Shown here piece after piece: positions 11,263 to 23,343 of a stretch of DNA of 64,000 bases. Source of the DNA: Nymphalis io (lineage: Eukaryota; Arthropoda; Insecta; Lepidoptera; Nymphalidae); NCBI RefSeq assembly GCF_905147045.1, contig NC_065910.1, forward strand, positions 6,882,001-6,946,000, in the 5' to 3' direction. The notes under the pieces were generated by a model. That model ran no database searches and had not been told where the DNA came from. It saw only the letters and a list, made by a program, of their open reading frames with translations. Numbering within the stretch: the first letter of the stretch is position 1; every line of letters begins with the position of its first letter. The position numbers were made by a program, and so were the translations under genes.

Positions 11263-12980
11263 TATAAAGGTTATTTTTTTGTTTACAGTAAATATTTATT
11301 GTTTTAAGGACTGAACGAAAGCTTTATTCTTAACCATGCCATTATCTATGAAGTCATTAATTTTGTAAAAACAAATTGCAAACAAAATTGTACAACGAAT
11401 TTCGTGATAATTTACATTTCATATATTATAATGATAATTAATCGCTTATGATAATTTACGAATAAAATCTAAAATTTAAATGTATTTCAAAAGTTTTTCG
11501 AATAAGAAATAGCTTCGTGAAAAAATTCATTAGAATATAATGACCCTGACACAAAATCCCGAAGGAGTAATTTTAGCACATTTGCGATTTATTGAATATT
11601 TTATTTTTTTCTATGATTATATACTGAAATATGTACGTGTATAATACTGAACTCATCCTAAACTGATGAACCAATTTTCATATTTCTTTTGTGTGTCTTT
11701 GAATAGGACCCCTGGATTGTTTAGTTGTTTGTTTGTGGTCTCGGGAGGATCGGATCACATCGGATGCCATCAGCTCAAGGATAAGTTTTAAAACTCGAGC
11801 AATGCGCCTTTTTAGTAGAAGCACGTTCCATTTACGTGTTGCTCTTAACATGTGATTAAAAGAAAAGTACTTTTATTACACGAAATGGAGAGAAAGAGAT
11901 ATTGAGAAGTAATTTTAATTAGTGTTTTTTGTTTTGTTTTTAAATTTTCTTAAAATCAATTACATATGAACGTAAAATAAACGATGTTTTTGATCTTTAA
12001 TAACAGACAGCTTCTAAGGGACTTCATCTTGGTACCAAGTCTTGAGTGGTTGGTTGGCTTGAGTGGCAAAATAAAACCTTGTACCCTATATTTTAATAAT
12101 ATTGTCACTGAAAGTAGTGGTCGAAGGCGGAGCGTCAACACTCGAAGAAAATATGGTGACAGGCCTTTAGCCTTGAAAATGCCGCGTGATTTTACTTAAA
12201 CGACGACACATTTTTGTATTACACAAGGGTTCATCATTTATTTAAGCCCCTTAGGAGGTGAATTGAAAAGTCCTATTTTAGTGCTCACCTATAAATGATC
12301 CTGTTAGACCCTTCGGTTTAGGCTATGCATTGTATGTCAGCCATTAGTCAGCCATTTGTGTTATATCACATTATTAATATATTTAAATACATCTGTGCTA
12401 TTTTAAATTTTAAGCGAATTTTATTCGTAGCAAATAAGTTGTTCATATTTTTAACACGAATGTATGAAGGCAGACGACGGTGTCTGTTACCTATTTAAAA
12501 TTGAATAGTAAATTTATATGAGCATGAAATAAATGAAATGTTATTTAAATTTCTACACATACGTTACAATACTTACGTTACTTATAGTATTTTATAAATA
12601 CAGACCCATTCTGTCAGAAGTATCGATATTTAAATTTGTTATAATTAATTGAAAATTTAGCTCTCGTTTTAAATCTGAACGTTTTTCAAAGTATATAGTT
12701 TCGTCTTTACAAGTGACATGGGTTTTATCAAGTATAAATGCACAGAAGAAAAAACTAATTATATATTATATTGAATAAAATGTCCACTTACAGTTTAACA
12801 GCAAACATTGAAAGATAATGGATTTCGGAGAACTATCCAATGTAAAGACACAGGAAATTGATTTTCGAATATAACGTGGAATTCTTGAGTTGCTTACGAA
12901 GTAACACTGATAGGATAATACGAGATTTTGGACCTTTTTTATGTATTCTTATTTATTCCATTTTTATATCTATCTAGACT
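11263..12980. other. AT-rich DNA with a weak repeat-like patch
   Basis: Around 12236-12370, TTTAAGCCCCTTAGGAGGTG resembles the AAGCCCCTTAGGGGTTGAAT block of Helitron-derived repeats. The opposed short frames near 11956-12199 overlap each other and show no domain. No supported gene. Confidence 0.35.
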
Positions 12981-13104
12981 TTAAAATTGATTTGCGTTTG
13001 CGTTGCGTTGCGTTTATCATTTATCAAGGTTGCAAAAATATGGTGGACATTTTTAATGTCACTTACTTTTTTGAAAAAGAATATCAATAACGGAAGAGAT
13101 ATAA

Positions 13105-13170
13105 AAAGAGGTTCTCAAAAAAGGGAGAAGAGGCCAGGCTGTTACGGTACTGTACCTCTAGACTACGGCT
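13105..13170 (+). mobile_element. SINE family A tail scrap
   Basis: AAAGGGAGAAGAGGCCAGGCTGTTACG is the A-family tail with an internal deletion of the GCAGTGGGACATT block. Preceded at about 12992-13016 by a GCGTT-type short tandem repeat. Confidence 0.6.
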
Positions 13171-13339
13171 AGGGACACATCTGACTTCTGACAATATATA
13201 CAATACAAAATATTTATTTTATAAGTTTTTTTAAAGTTTTACAAATTATTTTCATATACTTATTATGATGAATGATGATGAATTTGTATTACAAATACAA
13301 ATTATATATATACATATTATAAAACAATAATTTGAGTAT

Positions 13340-13440
13340 GAGGCGTCATAGCCCAATGGATACAACATGTGGATCTTAACCGAAGATTGCCGATCCAAAC
13401 TCGGGGAAGCATCACTGCATCTACAATAAGTTATCCAAGT
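13340..13440 (+). mobile_element. SINE family A head, diverged
   Basis: CATAGCCCAATGGATACAAC, then GATCTTAACCGAAGATTGCC and GGGGAAGCATCACTG correspond to the tRNA-like head of family A. The body is lost. Confidence 0.6.
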
Positions 13441-13624
13441 TATTTCCTCAAACATTTATGTGCTGTTTCTTTTTTTTATATATTTTTATGAAACTTCACC
13501 GTATACGATTAATTTTACTTAACTAAATATAAATTTACTAACAGAAACACTGGTTGGAAATGTACAAATTCAAGAACTGGGAACAATTCTTTCATAAATG
13601 TAACAGCTGGAGTCTAAGTTACTG

Positions 13625-13741
13625 TAATGTATATTAATATTGCCGTTACTGGCAAGTAATAATTAGTAGTATATTTGATATAAGCTTAGAATGTGTCAGT
13701 TTGGGATTAAGAATGGTTACAGCGAATTGATATTATTTTTT
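13625..13741 (+). repeat. 5' LTR-like direct repeat of a gypsy-type element
   Basis: 117 bases that recur at 14429-14545 with about ten differences, sharing ATATTGCCGTTACTGGCAAG and AATGTGTCAGTTTGGGATTA. It is followed directly by TGGCGACGAAGTGG (13744-13757), in the position of a tRNA primer binding site. The true LTR may be longer, with the 5' copy truncated. Confidence 0.75.
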
Positions 13742-13818
13742 AGTGGCGACGAAGTGGTTTAAAACTCACAAATGCGTATGTATTTTTATTAATTAATCGA
13801 AGGTAAAATTAAATAAAT

Positions 13819-14176
13819 ATGTCAATAGGTAAAATTGGTAAATTACAAGTAAATTCAGATGATTGGTATTTATAGGTTGAACGTTTGGAACAATATCTAA
13901 TTATCAACAGAATACCCAAGGTCAGATATTAAAAAGAGACGTTGACCAGGTCAAAAAAGAACACTTTTACCAAATTTCTATTTCCCTAGCCCGAACAAAG
14001 AGTGTAATGTGGTTGAGGGTGAGAATGCTGTCACGATATCACGACCAGTAGGAGATGGTGGGTCAGATGAAATTGGTGGTAGTAGTAACGACAGTTTAGC
14101 ACCCTGTCTAAATATAGCTAGCTCCACACGTAGACCAAAACAGAAATGCGTACCAATTGTAAGATACCCAAATTAG
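13819..14176 (+). pseudogene. Fused gag-start and pol-end remnant, Ty3/gypsy-like
   Basis: An ATG at 13819 opens 18 codons ending in the residues NSDDWYL, then an in-frame TAG (13873). In the same frame after the stop comes a VERLEQYL stretch. The pattern 'W, then Y/V-ERLEQY' is typical of insect Ty3/gypsy Gag N-termini. Nearby, at about 13958-14176, a different frame is open to a TAG at 14174. It ends with a serine/glycine-rich tail and STRRPKQKCVPIVRYPN, resembling the basic tail of a gypsy integrase. Everything between (most of gag, protease, reverse transcriptase, RNase H, integrase core) is missing. Non-functional. The family call rests on motif memory. Confidence 0.6.
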
Positions 14177-14428
14177 TTATTTAAGATTTTATACAAAAAT
14201 GTTCTTTGCCTACGTGGGAGCCCCAGAGGCATACCCTGGCGGCGATAGTTAGTGGAGACCTCTCACCGCCGAACGTGATTAACGCCATGCTTGGCAGCGA
14301 GAGTTGTTGCATGGATGTTGTTCTTTGTGTTATGTATTTGAAGTCATGTGATGTGTTATTATTTATTTTCTTAATATATATAGTTGGTTGTAAGTTTACT
14401 TGATATATTTCTAATTGTAATGGTAATT

Positions 14429-14545
14429 TAATGTATGTTAATATTGCCGTTACTGGCAAGTAATAATTAGTAGTATATTTGACATAAGTTTAGAATGTGT
14501 CAGTTTGGGATTAAAAATGGTTATGGCGAATTGTTATTATTTTTT
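14429..14545 (+). repeat. 3' LTR-like direct repeat
   Basis: Second copy of the 13625-13741 repeat. The 250 bases upstream (14200-14428) include a GC-rich block (GGCGGCGATAGTTAGTGGAG to CTCACCGCCG) and might be the 5' part of a longer LTR that was lost from the left copy. No terminal TG...CA or target duplication was established. Confidence 0.7.
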
Positions 14546-14546
14546 C

Positions 14547-15204
14547 TAAATAGAACAGTTACCTTCAATTAAATTTGTGTAAGCTGCTTCAAATCAATGA
14601 ACACTAAATTGCTTTTTTATCTAATTTATATATACTATCTCGACGTAAAAGCAGTTTTATTATATATTTATATAAATGTATTTTTGTATTCTGTTAATCT
14701 TTTATCATCGCTCACATTCTTTAAAAAAAAATATTCATTGTACAGACACACGGTTTCTATTGTTTTATTATGTGTAGACTAATTTATTATATACACATAT
14801 TCTTAATGACGATCAAAATGAATTGGAAACAATAAACCAATTTTAACGTAAAATGGCGCTAATGATATGTTGGGTCGTTTCATACCCTTTGCGTCATCAT
14901 TTTCATACAATCCAATATCCCATTATAAACGACAGAGGTATTTATGTAAAAGATAAAAAATACGTACGAGCTATTAAATAAATAACGTAAATAAAGGTTG
15001 AAATTGTATACGGAATTTTAATGTTTTTTAAATCTTGCAAGCATCGCATTGCATCGCGTCAAAATCTATGTATGTAATGTATTATATTTATATATATATA
15101 TATATATAATAAAGCGGTAGAAGCCGGCTTGCATTAAATAAATTTATCGAGTATAGGCGATAAAAGAATAGTAACAGTATACGAAAATGCCATGCCATAT
15201 ATCG
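14547..15204. other. AT-rich DNA with a (TA)n tract
   Basis: No gene. A TATATA microsatellite lies at about 15086-15110. Confidence 0.5.
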
Positions 15205-15251
15205 TAATAAAACTGGCTTTCACTTGGATGAAGTCGCGGACATCAACTAGT
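15205..15251 (+). mobile_element. Helitron-like 3' end
   Basis: TTGGATGAAGTCGCGGACAT runs to CTAG at 15247-15250 followed by T. It is a close match to the common lepidopteran Helitron ending. A perfect 11-bp stem palindrome (15331-15341 and 15346-15356, loop ACAA) lies 80 bases downstream. Confidence 0.55.
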
Positions 15252-15631
15252 GAACATTATGTAATTATGTATAAATATGCTGATAATTCTGAAATCTAGA
15301 ATATGATACTGTGACACTGACCACCGCCATAATTTCCAATCACAAGATTGGAAATTGTGATGGCTCGTATATTGTACAATAATGTTATATAATATAAAAA
15401 TCAGTCGAAGTTTTGAACGCTTAAAACGTCCATTATAATGAGACTCATTGAAGTAAATTCATACACAACTGTACACATATATGAATAGAGAATCTTTTTT
15501 GAAGCGGGGAAAAAATAGCGTAATAACCGCAATAACAAATAATAATATCTCTTAAGTTTTATGAAGTAGAAAAATGAAGTATTTATGCGAATATTGATCA
15601 CCGTCTGAAATAATTTTTAATTAACTTTTGT

Positions 15632-15830
15632 AGGACGGGCAAGTGGGATATGTGTAGCTAAGTGGGCCATCTGCCTACTGACATTGGTGCTGTAATAAAA
15701 TATTAACTATTCCTTACATCGCCAATGCGCCACCAACCTTGGGAACTAAGATATTATGTCCCTAGTACCTGTAGTTTTAAGTGAAAGTGAACCAGTGTAG
15801 TTCACTCTCACTTCAAACCAGAATACATTT
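15632..15830 (-). mobile_element. SINE-like family B copy
   Basis: Shows CATCGCCAATGCGCCACCAA, CCTTGGGAACTAAGATATTA and GTCCCTAGTACCTGTAG. The end is altered by a local inverted duplication near GTGAACCAGTGTAGTTCACT. Confidence 0.85.
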
Positions 15831-17295
15831 CAGACATGGCGTTATTTCTAGACAGAGATTAACAAAATGCACAGGAGAAAGTGTACCTTTGTGTAGTAGT
15901 AAATTATATTTACTACTGCCATAAGTTGATTCAACAGCAGAGGTTTTACGCGCATAAAAGAATTTGCGTGCTTCCCGAGGTGGAGCCAACTTTCTAATAC
16001 CGTGCTGTGACTGACAATATCTTGAAAATATCATAGCATTCATTGGACCAAATAGGAAACCTGGACGAAATAATCTGCAGTCCAATCTATCCATTGGACA
16101 AGAAAACAATACAAATAGAACTTTATTAGATTTCATTCTGAAAACAAACAATGTTACAGTATGTTTAATAAATGATACAAATACTGAAACTCTAACAAAA
16201 TTTTAAGATGTTTTGAAACCAGAGGAGCTTGTAAGCGGAAAAGCAATATTTGACGCTGCCTCTAAAACACGTCTCGGATCTTGACATCTCTAGCCTTCCA
16301 ACTTTCTAACTCCGTGAGAAAATAGATTCTACATTGCACTCGAAAATCTACGTCTGGAAACATTGTGATGGAAAGTATTTGAATTGAATTCAATGGTGCT
16401 ACTATTTTACGTTGACAATGAAATAAAATGCGGAGACAATAAATCTGTTCTTATTGTTGAAGAACTCACGTTGGTTATATACAACAATGATATGAAGAGT
16501 AATTTCGTAATGGGTATATATTAAAGTGTTAAAACATCAAGTAAATGGCGTTGTATTAGTAACATAAGGCAGATCCAATATCACGTATGATACCAAAATT
16601 ATGAGAAATCGTGTCAATTGCGAGTATTATTGGTTGTCTGTATATCAATAGATATATTAATTATGTATCGCTATTATTTAAACTGTACTTAATACAGATT
16701 TTTATTTAAAATTTAATTTTAGACAATATGGCTTTACTAGAAATGGCCCTTAAATATTATGTCACGTGCAAATTATTCTGCATCGACCTCATTAATTATA
16801 GCCTTGCCAGCCACAGCATATATAGGGAAATAATCACTAAAAAGAATAAGTTGAAAATAAAGACTTTTTGTGGATTTTTTAAATTGGAACATGTTATATT
16901 CTAAAAGCGAGCACTTGAGCGGCTTAGAAGATTATACTCGTACGCTCCAAAATTTAGTACGTTATTTCTAAAAACATACTTTATAAAACAATCTATACTT
17001 TTAAAGTATTCTGATTCATTTTCTCCGCTAGGGATTTCTGGCTCAAACGTTTAAGAGCAATATAATTATTTATAATGGAGCTATAAGATATTCATCCAAT
17101 CCCAATATTATTGCCTCCCATTGTGATAGGAAGGTTGCTCCTTTTTCATCCAGAGAATCGGAAATGTGATTCAAGGGGAGAACGCTGTTAGCATTCCTCC
17201 ATACCACATAGTCTCGATTTGAACAATTTTTTTTTTAATTTGTATGTACGTATTAAATCCTCGATTTTAATTAATCTAAAGGTAGCCTTTGACAG
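15831..17295. other. Non-coding, unrecognised
   Basis: A 112-codon minus frame (15813-16151) partly overlaps a B repeat. It shows no domain, signal or splice support. Nothing else supported. Confidence 0.4.
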
Positions 17296-17594
17296 TGACA
17301 GCCTGTGAATATCCCACTGCTGGGCTAACCCGTCCTCTCCTTTTTTGAGAAGAAGATTTGGAGCTTATTCCACCACGTTGCTTCAATGCATGTTGGTGGA
17401 ATACACATGTGGTAGAATTTCAGTGAAATTTGTCACATTCATGTTTTCACTTGATGTTTTCCTTCACCGTAAAGCACGAGATGAATTATAAACACAAATT
17501 AAGCACATGAAAATTCAGTGGTGCTTGCCCGGGTTCGAACACACGATCATCGGTTAAGATTCACGCGTTCTAACCCATGGGCCATATCGGCTTC
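17296..17594 (-). mobile_element. SINE family A, near full length
   Basis: Reverse-orientation copy running from the tail (ACAGCCTGTGAATATCCCAC) to the head (GATTCACGCGTTCTAACCCA, CGGGTTCGAACACACGATCA as box B). Head and tail are both present. Confidence 0.92.
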
Positions 17595-18394
17595 TAAAAG
17601 CTACACATTGCAACAATATAAATATATATAAAAAGACAAATCAATAAATTTTTTTCAAATGTGGTGTTAATTCTTCCATATAATACTGGTGTTTAATATT
17701 TATAATTACTAAAATTGGTTACAGGTATTCATAAATGAATATACATTAAAAATACGTTACATATAATCTTCTGCATTTTTTAAGACATTCAACTCTCAAC
17801 TAACATTTTCAAATGCCAAATATAGGATTGAAATTGTCACAACCCGTACACTTGTATTTACACTATCTCACTGGTTTCAAACTGAAATATACCAATACGA
17901 AGTATTAATGTTGCGTTGGAATAATCCTAAAGCTTTATTCTCCCATCAGATTTATTGAAAACGATTGAACATCATTAATATCAATAGAACAGGCAACCAG
18001 TAACCTTTAAATGGCCTCATTTGCTAAAAAATCACATCATTACTTCTTCGGTACACCCATTTCATTTTAAATAGACAGTGAAAAATTACTAAGCATATGA
18101 TTGATGGTAGGCTGAGCCGTTTAAAAAACGATTCCAATACTTAATTTCTTTGTCGTTGGCCGTCGAGGGTGATGGATAGTGTTTTAAGAAGACAAAGTTC
18201 AGTATTAACTCTCGAGTGGTTATCATTGCTGTAACATTGAGGGTGCATATTTTAAACAGTACTTATCAATTTTATAATTTCATGGATATGTTAGCATTTT
18301 GCATATATATCGGCGTCACCTGCATAACATACCTAAATGTTATAAAATATAAAAAAAGTACTAAGCCTACATATTATGTCCTTTCTTGGAGTTC

Positions 18395-18512
18395 AAGCTT
18401 GCTTCATACAAAATTTCATTATTCATCATCATTATCAGCTCAGTGGCTTAACTGTGGAATCGTAACAGACAGACAGGCAGGCAGAGTTGCTTTTGAATGT
18501 ATAATCTTTATG
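18395..18512 (+). mobile_element. Helitron-derived repeat fragment
   Basis: TCAGCTCAGTGGCTTAACTG and CGTAACAGACAGACAGGCAG followed by AGAGTTGCTTTTGAATGTAT resemble a widespread lepidopteran repeat. The 99-codon frame at 18216-18515 is a read-through of this and is not supported as a gene. Confidence 0.5.
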
Positions 18513-18789
18513 TAGACATTAGTGGAACCATTTTTGTATACTAACATCACAGATATGCACAACCTATTTTAATCCATAGTCATTCTATTATTCCTTGATA
18601 TTATCAATTCACTACAGTCGTATTTGGTTAATAAGATTATAATTATGTTAAGCTTATTATTCTATACAGATTTAGTCTAAAGATAAAAAGCGTAGAATAT
18701 CAGTTGATTATTATATAAGTTGATTTTAAGACAATATGTAATCTAATTAAATTGTAATAATAAATAAGCTAAGTCACAAAAGTAACCAA

Positions 18790-18991
18790 GGACCTTCTAT
18801 CCTCGAGGAGAAAGTTTTGAGCTTATATTATCAGGCTGCTCCAATACAGGGACATGTAATAGAATTTCATTCCACACGTGGTTTAATGATGTATTAGTTA
18901 AACACTAAAAATAAAACACAAAATAAAAATTCGATGGTGCTTGCCTAGTCCTCCTATGTTAAGATTCACGTACCAATTCACCATACCACTT
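18790..18991 (-). mobile_element. SINE family A, decayed copy
   Basis: Retains CTCGAGGAGAAAGTTTTGAG, GCTGCTCCAATAC, TGGTGCTTGCCTAG and GTTAAGATTCACGT in the order expected for a reversed A element. Many substitutions. Confidence 0.75.
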
Positions 18992-20488
18992 TTATCGACC
19001 AATAATGTTCATTCTAGTAGGGGTTAAAATGTTATTTATTATCATGAACACTTCAAAATATACCAGCAATAGTATTTCCCAAAAAAGTCGCTAAGGTTAA
19101 ATAAGTTCTTACGTGTTCTACAAAATTTGAAACTTTCTCCTAACTGGCCCCTCGAGCTGTATTACCGTAACTAATTAAATTATTCAAAATGACAACGTCT
19201 TATAATTAATATTAATTATAGAGATATAAGCTTAGTAACCTTTCATTAAATTTATTTTAGGCATATACAAAAACCAGTTTCTTGATAATAATTAATCATC
19301 TTTGGATGTAGATATTAGCTATCAATATAAGCCACTTTTTATAACATCGCGTCGCTAAACACAGACTCTAAGATGTCACGTCGTTTGCTCCTGTTAATAT
19401 CACTCACCCATCATTTCATTTCAGGAATACAAAGTATTTCTTTTTCACTCACATAGTTAAATACCATCATGTGCTCCCTGACTAAAAGTATCACCTCTCT
19501 TGTTTTAGGAGATGATTTTAATAAACACGTCACAGAATTTCATCCATCACTTAAAGAATTTTTTATCCTCTATGCACGAGATGAATTATACATTTATTTA
19601 CTTTATTGCACAACAGAATGCATTATCTAACAGACAAATAAACACACATACGAAACTACGTTTATTTGTTGCTTAGAAAAAATAAAATAAAAAAATATAT
19701 AAATCATGTGAAAACTAAGAAGTGTTCGGTTCAGGTTGAACCTGCAATTTAGATTGAAAACCCCCACGGTATAGGTATTTATATCTTTTAGGCCTTCTTC
19801 ATAGCATTAATTACACCAGAAAACTTAGATATTCAGTTTTAATTTAAAGTATCTATTTATTCAAAGTATTTTATTGTAAATATAAATTTATTTATATAAT
19901 AAACTCGACCTAATTTTAATTCATTGAATTTGCTATGAAGTAATTTCTAACCTGACCACACGACCGTGAGACGGGTTCAAACCATGTTCATAATTAATAA
20001 ACTCACACTTGTATAAGTACGTACAATTGAGTGCAAATAAAAACCGCAGCATAACAGCAAGGTGTACAGCGAAAATGCTCGAATATTAGCAGCGTCGAGT
20101 TAAAAATAGATAAGCTAAGTTCATTTCAAACTCGAATTTTATTACATTTACATATGTAATAGGCTTCCTATGAATAGTTTACATGCTTTTGCATTATGTA
20201 GTATATTAGCGTGTTCAATTCTAGATTATGACAAATGTTTATCTAAATATAGGTTTGGTTTTAGGAGCCAATTTATTATTGCGATAAGCGAGCTCGTTTA
20301 ATCAAACAAAAATGTAATTTGCATTCAAATATGCCTCACTTTAAAATCTTTATTTTGAAGGAATAATTTAAGCTATCCGATCAAAAAGTAAATTACACCC
20401 AGAAGACCTGGAAAATACTCAATAGTTTCTCTTTTATACGTATTATATTTTATATGTGTAAGTAATGATATAGTTGCCCTAGTAAATA
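18992..20488. other. AT-rich DNA, nothing firm
   Basis: A very decayed reversed A-SINE may lie at 19495-19592 (CACAGAATTTCAT to CACGAGATGAATTATA). No gene seen. Confidence 0.4.
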
Positions 20489-21621
20489 TTAGGTCCTTAC
20501 ATATGAAATTGGCCTTTTGTACGGGAGGAATATAAAGTATTTTTTTTTTGTAAAATACATTTAATTAATCAAAGTATGCACCGTTGTTATTTATGCACTT
20601 TTGACATCTCATAGGTAGTTCATCCCTTTACTAAAAAAACCATGGGGGCGATAATCAATAAACTCTTTGAAGGCGGTTTGGACGGCCGCATCGGAGTTAA
20701 ATTTTTTTCCTTGCAAGAAGTTGTCCAAATTACGGAAAAAATGGTAATCTGTTGGAGAAAGGTCCTGGTGGATGTCGCAGATATTCTAATTGTAGCTCAT
20801 CTAACTTAGTGGTTGTTTGTTGTGCAGTGTGTGGTCTTGCTTGTCCGGCACTAGTCCACCAAACACTCACAAGTAACTTTTTCTGAGTCAATTTCCGTTT
20901 AGGGCAGGATTTGGCTGGGTCTCCAGTGTTCAGCCATTGCGACGAGCGCTTCCGATTATCATACAGTATCCACTTTTCATCACAAGTAATGATTCGATTT
21001 AAAATCCTTTCATTATTTTGTCGGTTGAGCAAAGTAACACAGCAGTCGACGCGTGTTTGCAAATTTGATTCACTCAATTCATGAGGTACCCATCGTTCAA
21101 GTTTTTTTACTTTCCCGTTTTGCTTCAAGTTGATTAATACAGTTTTATTACTTACCCTGAAGCCTGCAGCTATCTCTGAAGTGCTTTGTGATGGATCCGC
21201 ATCCACAATAGCCTTTAATTCTTTATTTTCCACTTTGATCTCCGGCCGTCCACGGGGTTGGTTCTGAAGGTCGAAATTTCCAGAACGAAAACGTTGAAAC
21301 CAAAAACGTACGGTGATTTATTTTGCGACACCAGCGCCATACACATCGTTAATCCTTCGAGCTGTTTCTGCAGCACTGGTGCCACGGTAGAACTCGTACT
21401 CGTAAATATACCGATATTTCATGTTTTTCTTTGTGCGGTAATAAGCGACGCCAACGAAAAAAATAATGAGGAAAAAACAAATGAATGAGTGTTTTCAAAA
21501 TTTAAATGTACCAGCTAAATGAATTTATAAATTTGAATTTGGAATTCTTAACCAAACAGGAGATATTTCAGATCAAAGTGGTCAGCACAACAAAATGCTA
21601 ATTTCATATGTAAGGACCTAA
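20489..21621 (-). mobile_element. mariner-family DNA transposon, internally deleted
   Basis: 1133 bases with perfect 22-bp terminal inverted repeats (TTAGGTCCTTACATATGAAA at 20489; mirror at 21600-21621). They are flanked by TA on both sides (20487-20488 and 21622-21623), the target duplication expected of Tc1/mariner. The usual length is about 1.3 kb, so roughly 150-200 bases are missing from the transposase gene. TIRs and ends look intact, so it might be mobilised in trans by an active relative. Confidence 0.95.
20609..21422 (-). pseudogene. Broken mariner transposase
   Basis: Translation of the minus strand gives an N-terminus starting at 21422 (KYRYIYEYEFYRGTSAAE). An in-frame TAA follows about 34 codons in. 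Then come a helix-turn-helix region (GRPE, TSEIAAGFRVSNKTV) and ITCDEKWILYDNRKRSSQWL, which holds the first catalytic Asp. The sequence then jumps from VSVWWTSAG directly to ARPHTAQQ, removing the segment that carries the second Asp (normally HDNARPH). A small deletion after RHPP shifts the frame, so the third Asp of the D,D34D triad is read in the wrong frame. It ends near 20609. The protein cannot be catalytic. Confidence 0.9.
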
Positions 21622-21623
21622 TA

Positions 21624-22127
21624 TTAGCAATTATAGCCCTAGGAAATACTATACATAATACAGTATATATATTTTAGCTTTGTCAGCCATTTAGAAATCC
21701 GTTTTATCGGAAGAACAAGAGATTATAACCACATACAAAGCAATAGCAAAGCGTGAGAAGATTCACGTAGTGGAGAGTTTGTTCGTCGACAAATTGTGCC
21801 CGCAAAATACATTGAGAAAAGCCGGCTTTGGAGCCATGTACTATTGGCTAGTCTGTCGAATGGTCGTATTGGGACTCGTAACAGAATTTAAAACGTTATA
21901 TACTTTTCATATAAAAAAAATAAACACACAAACTGTAAAAGAAACATTGTTTGACATAAACATCTTCTTTTAAATATTATTGTTTTGATTTGCTTCACAG
22001 GGCATTTGTGGTTTTTTTTTAGTTTTTTCGTGATATTTTATCTTAGTAAAATGTAAATTATTAATACAATTTGAGCTGAGCATATCTTCTTAGATCTCAC
22101 TATTATCTACTTTATATTTATTTAAAG
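21624..22127. other. Non-coding, unrecognised
   Basis: The 67-codon frame at 21770-21973 has no recognisable features. Confidence 0.4.
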
Positions 22128-22330
22128 TAAGTAGGCGGGCTATCAAGTGGCACTTGATGGTAAGTAGTCACCTCCCATAGACATTGGAGCTGTAGGAAAT
22201 GAATCCTTAAATCACTAATCGCACCAAACCTTATGAACTGAGTAATAATTTCCCTTGTATCTGAAATTGCACTAGCTCATTCACCGTTCGAAATAAAATA
22301 CAAAAATACTAATAAGTATTGTTTTGAAGT
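22128..22330 (-). mobile_element. SINE-like family B, diverged copy
   Basis: GGCGGGCTATCAAGTGGCAC, TGATGGTAAGTAGTCACCTC and CCATAGACATTGGAGCTGTA match the 3' side of B in reverse. The rest is decayed. Confidence 0.8.
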
Positions 22331-22960
22331 TATAAAAATTTTATTGTCACTGCTGTAAGAAAAGTTATACTATATTGGACTCTGCAAAACATTAAATTAA
22401 AATCCTTGAAACTCCCGAAAGTCTTATTTGATTATAAAAATATTAAAGCAAATTAAATTAAACCTTTAAATATTGTAATTGAAATCGTGAAAACGTTTCG
22501 AAATATCCATTTCGTCTCCGCGTCATACTTTCTTTATTTTGTCTTCAATTTCGAGGATTACGTAATAAAAAAATTTAATAAAAGACCTACATTAAGTTAT
22601 TTTGGCAACAAATGAACACGTAATATTTAAATATTAAGGAAATAATATTTTATAAATGAAATAACTATGAGTATAATATTTACATATTATTATGAGTCTA
22701 TAATAATAATTATAAAATATTTAAAATAACAAAATATGACAGATTTAATTCTCACATCTTACGCGGGGATAACACAAATTAAATATTAAAAATATAAAAA
22801 ATTACAAGAACAAAACTGAAATTAGAACTAGAATTAGAACGAAACATTGGTTGAATTGTTATTATTTCTTCATCATCAGGTAGCCAATTTGCCGGCCACC
22901 TACATATTACGTAAAAAAACAACAACAAGAAAAACTAGCCTATTTGTATGTATATGAACT
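22331..22960. other. AT-rich DNA
   Basis: Nothing recognised apart from a 30-base B-like scrap near 22874-22905 (CATCAGGTAGCCAATTTGCC). Confidence 0.4.
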
Positions 22961-22962
22961 GA

Positions 22963-23037
22963 GATAGTGTAGTGGTTAAAACACGTGAATCTAAAATGAT
23001 ATAATTTCTGGGCTTAGCCCAACAGTGGGAAATTTAC
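22963..23037 (+). mobile_element. SINE family A with large internal deletion
   Basis: The tRNA-like head (GAGATAGTGTAGTGGTTAAA, ACACGTGAATCT) is joined directly to the tail (GGGCTTAGCCCAACAGTGGG). About 220 internal bases are missing. Confidence 0.75.
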
Positions 23038-23054
23038 TAGCTACTACTTTATTT

Positions 23055-23343
23055 AATAATAATAATAATAATATCCTGGGACATTATTCACACACGGCCA
23101 TCTGATCCAAAATTAAGCAGAGCTTGTGCTATGGAAACCAGACAACTGATATACTACATATACTACTTTTCTTTTGTAAATACACTTTTATATAGATAAT
23201 ACACCCAGACTCAGGCCAAACTGATATGTTCATGCACACAAAACTCTGTCCTGGGTGGGAATCGAACTCACAACCTTCGGCGTGAAAGGCAAGTATCTAT
23301 CACGCCATCTATCTATCTATCTACCACGCCAACCGGCTCGTCT
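23055..23343 (-). mobile_element. SINE family C, near full length
   Basis: A tRNA-headed SINE in reverse. The head lies at the right (ACCGGCTCG, then CACGCC; box B in GGGTGGGAATCGAACTCACA), the body includes TGGAAACCAGACAACTGATA, and the tail at the left is a (TAA)n run. An ATCT microsatellite (about 23306-23325) has expanded inside the anticodon-side region of the head, which is not seen in the copy at 50290. Confidence 0.88.

Noticed and set aside
15086..15110. (TA)n tract considered as a palindromic element
   Set aside because: Simple microsatellite; any TA run is self-complementary.
15813..16151. 112-codon minus-strand frame
   Set aside because: Partly overlaps a B repeat. The residue pattern shows no domain, and no flanking splice sites were seen.
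18216..18515. 99-codon plus-strand open frame with hydrophobic stretch
   Set aside because: Its 3' half lies in a Helitron-derived repeat. No splice support and no domain.
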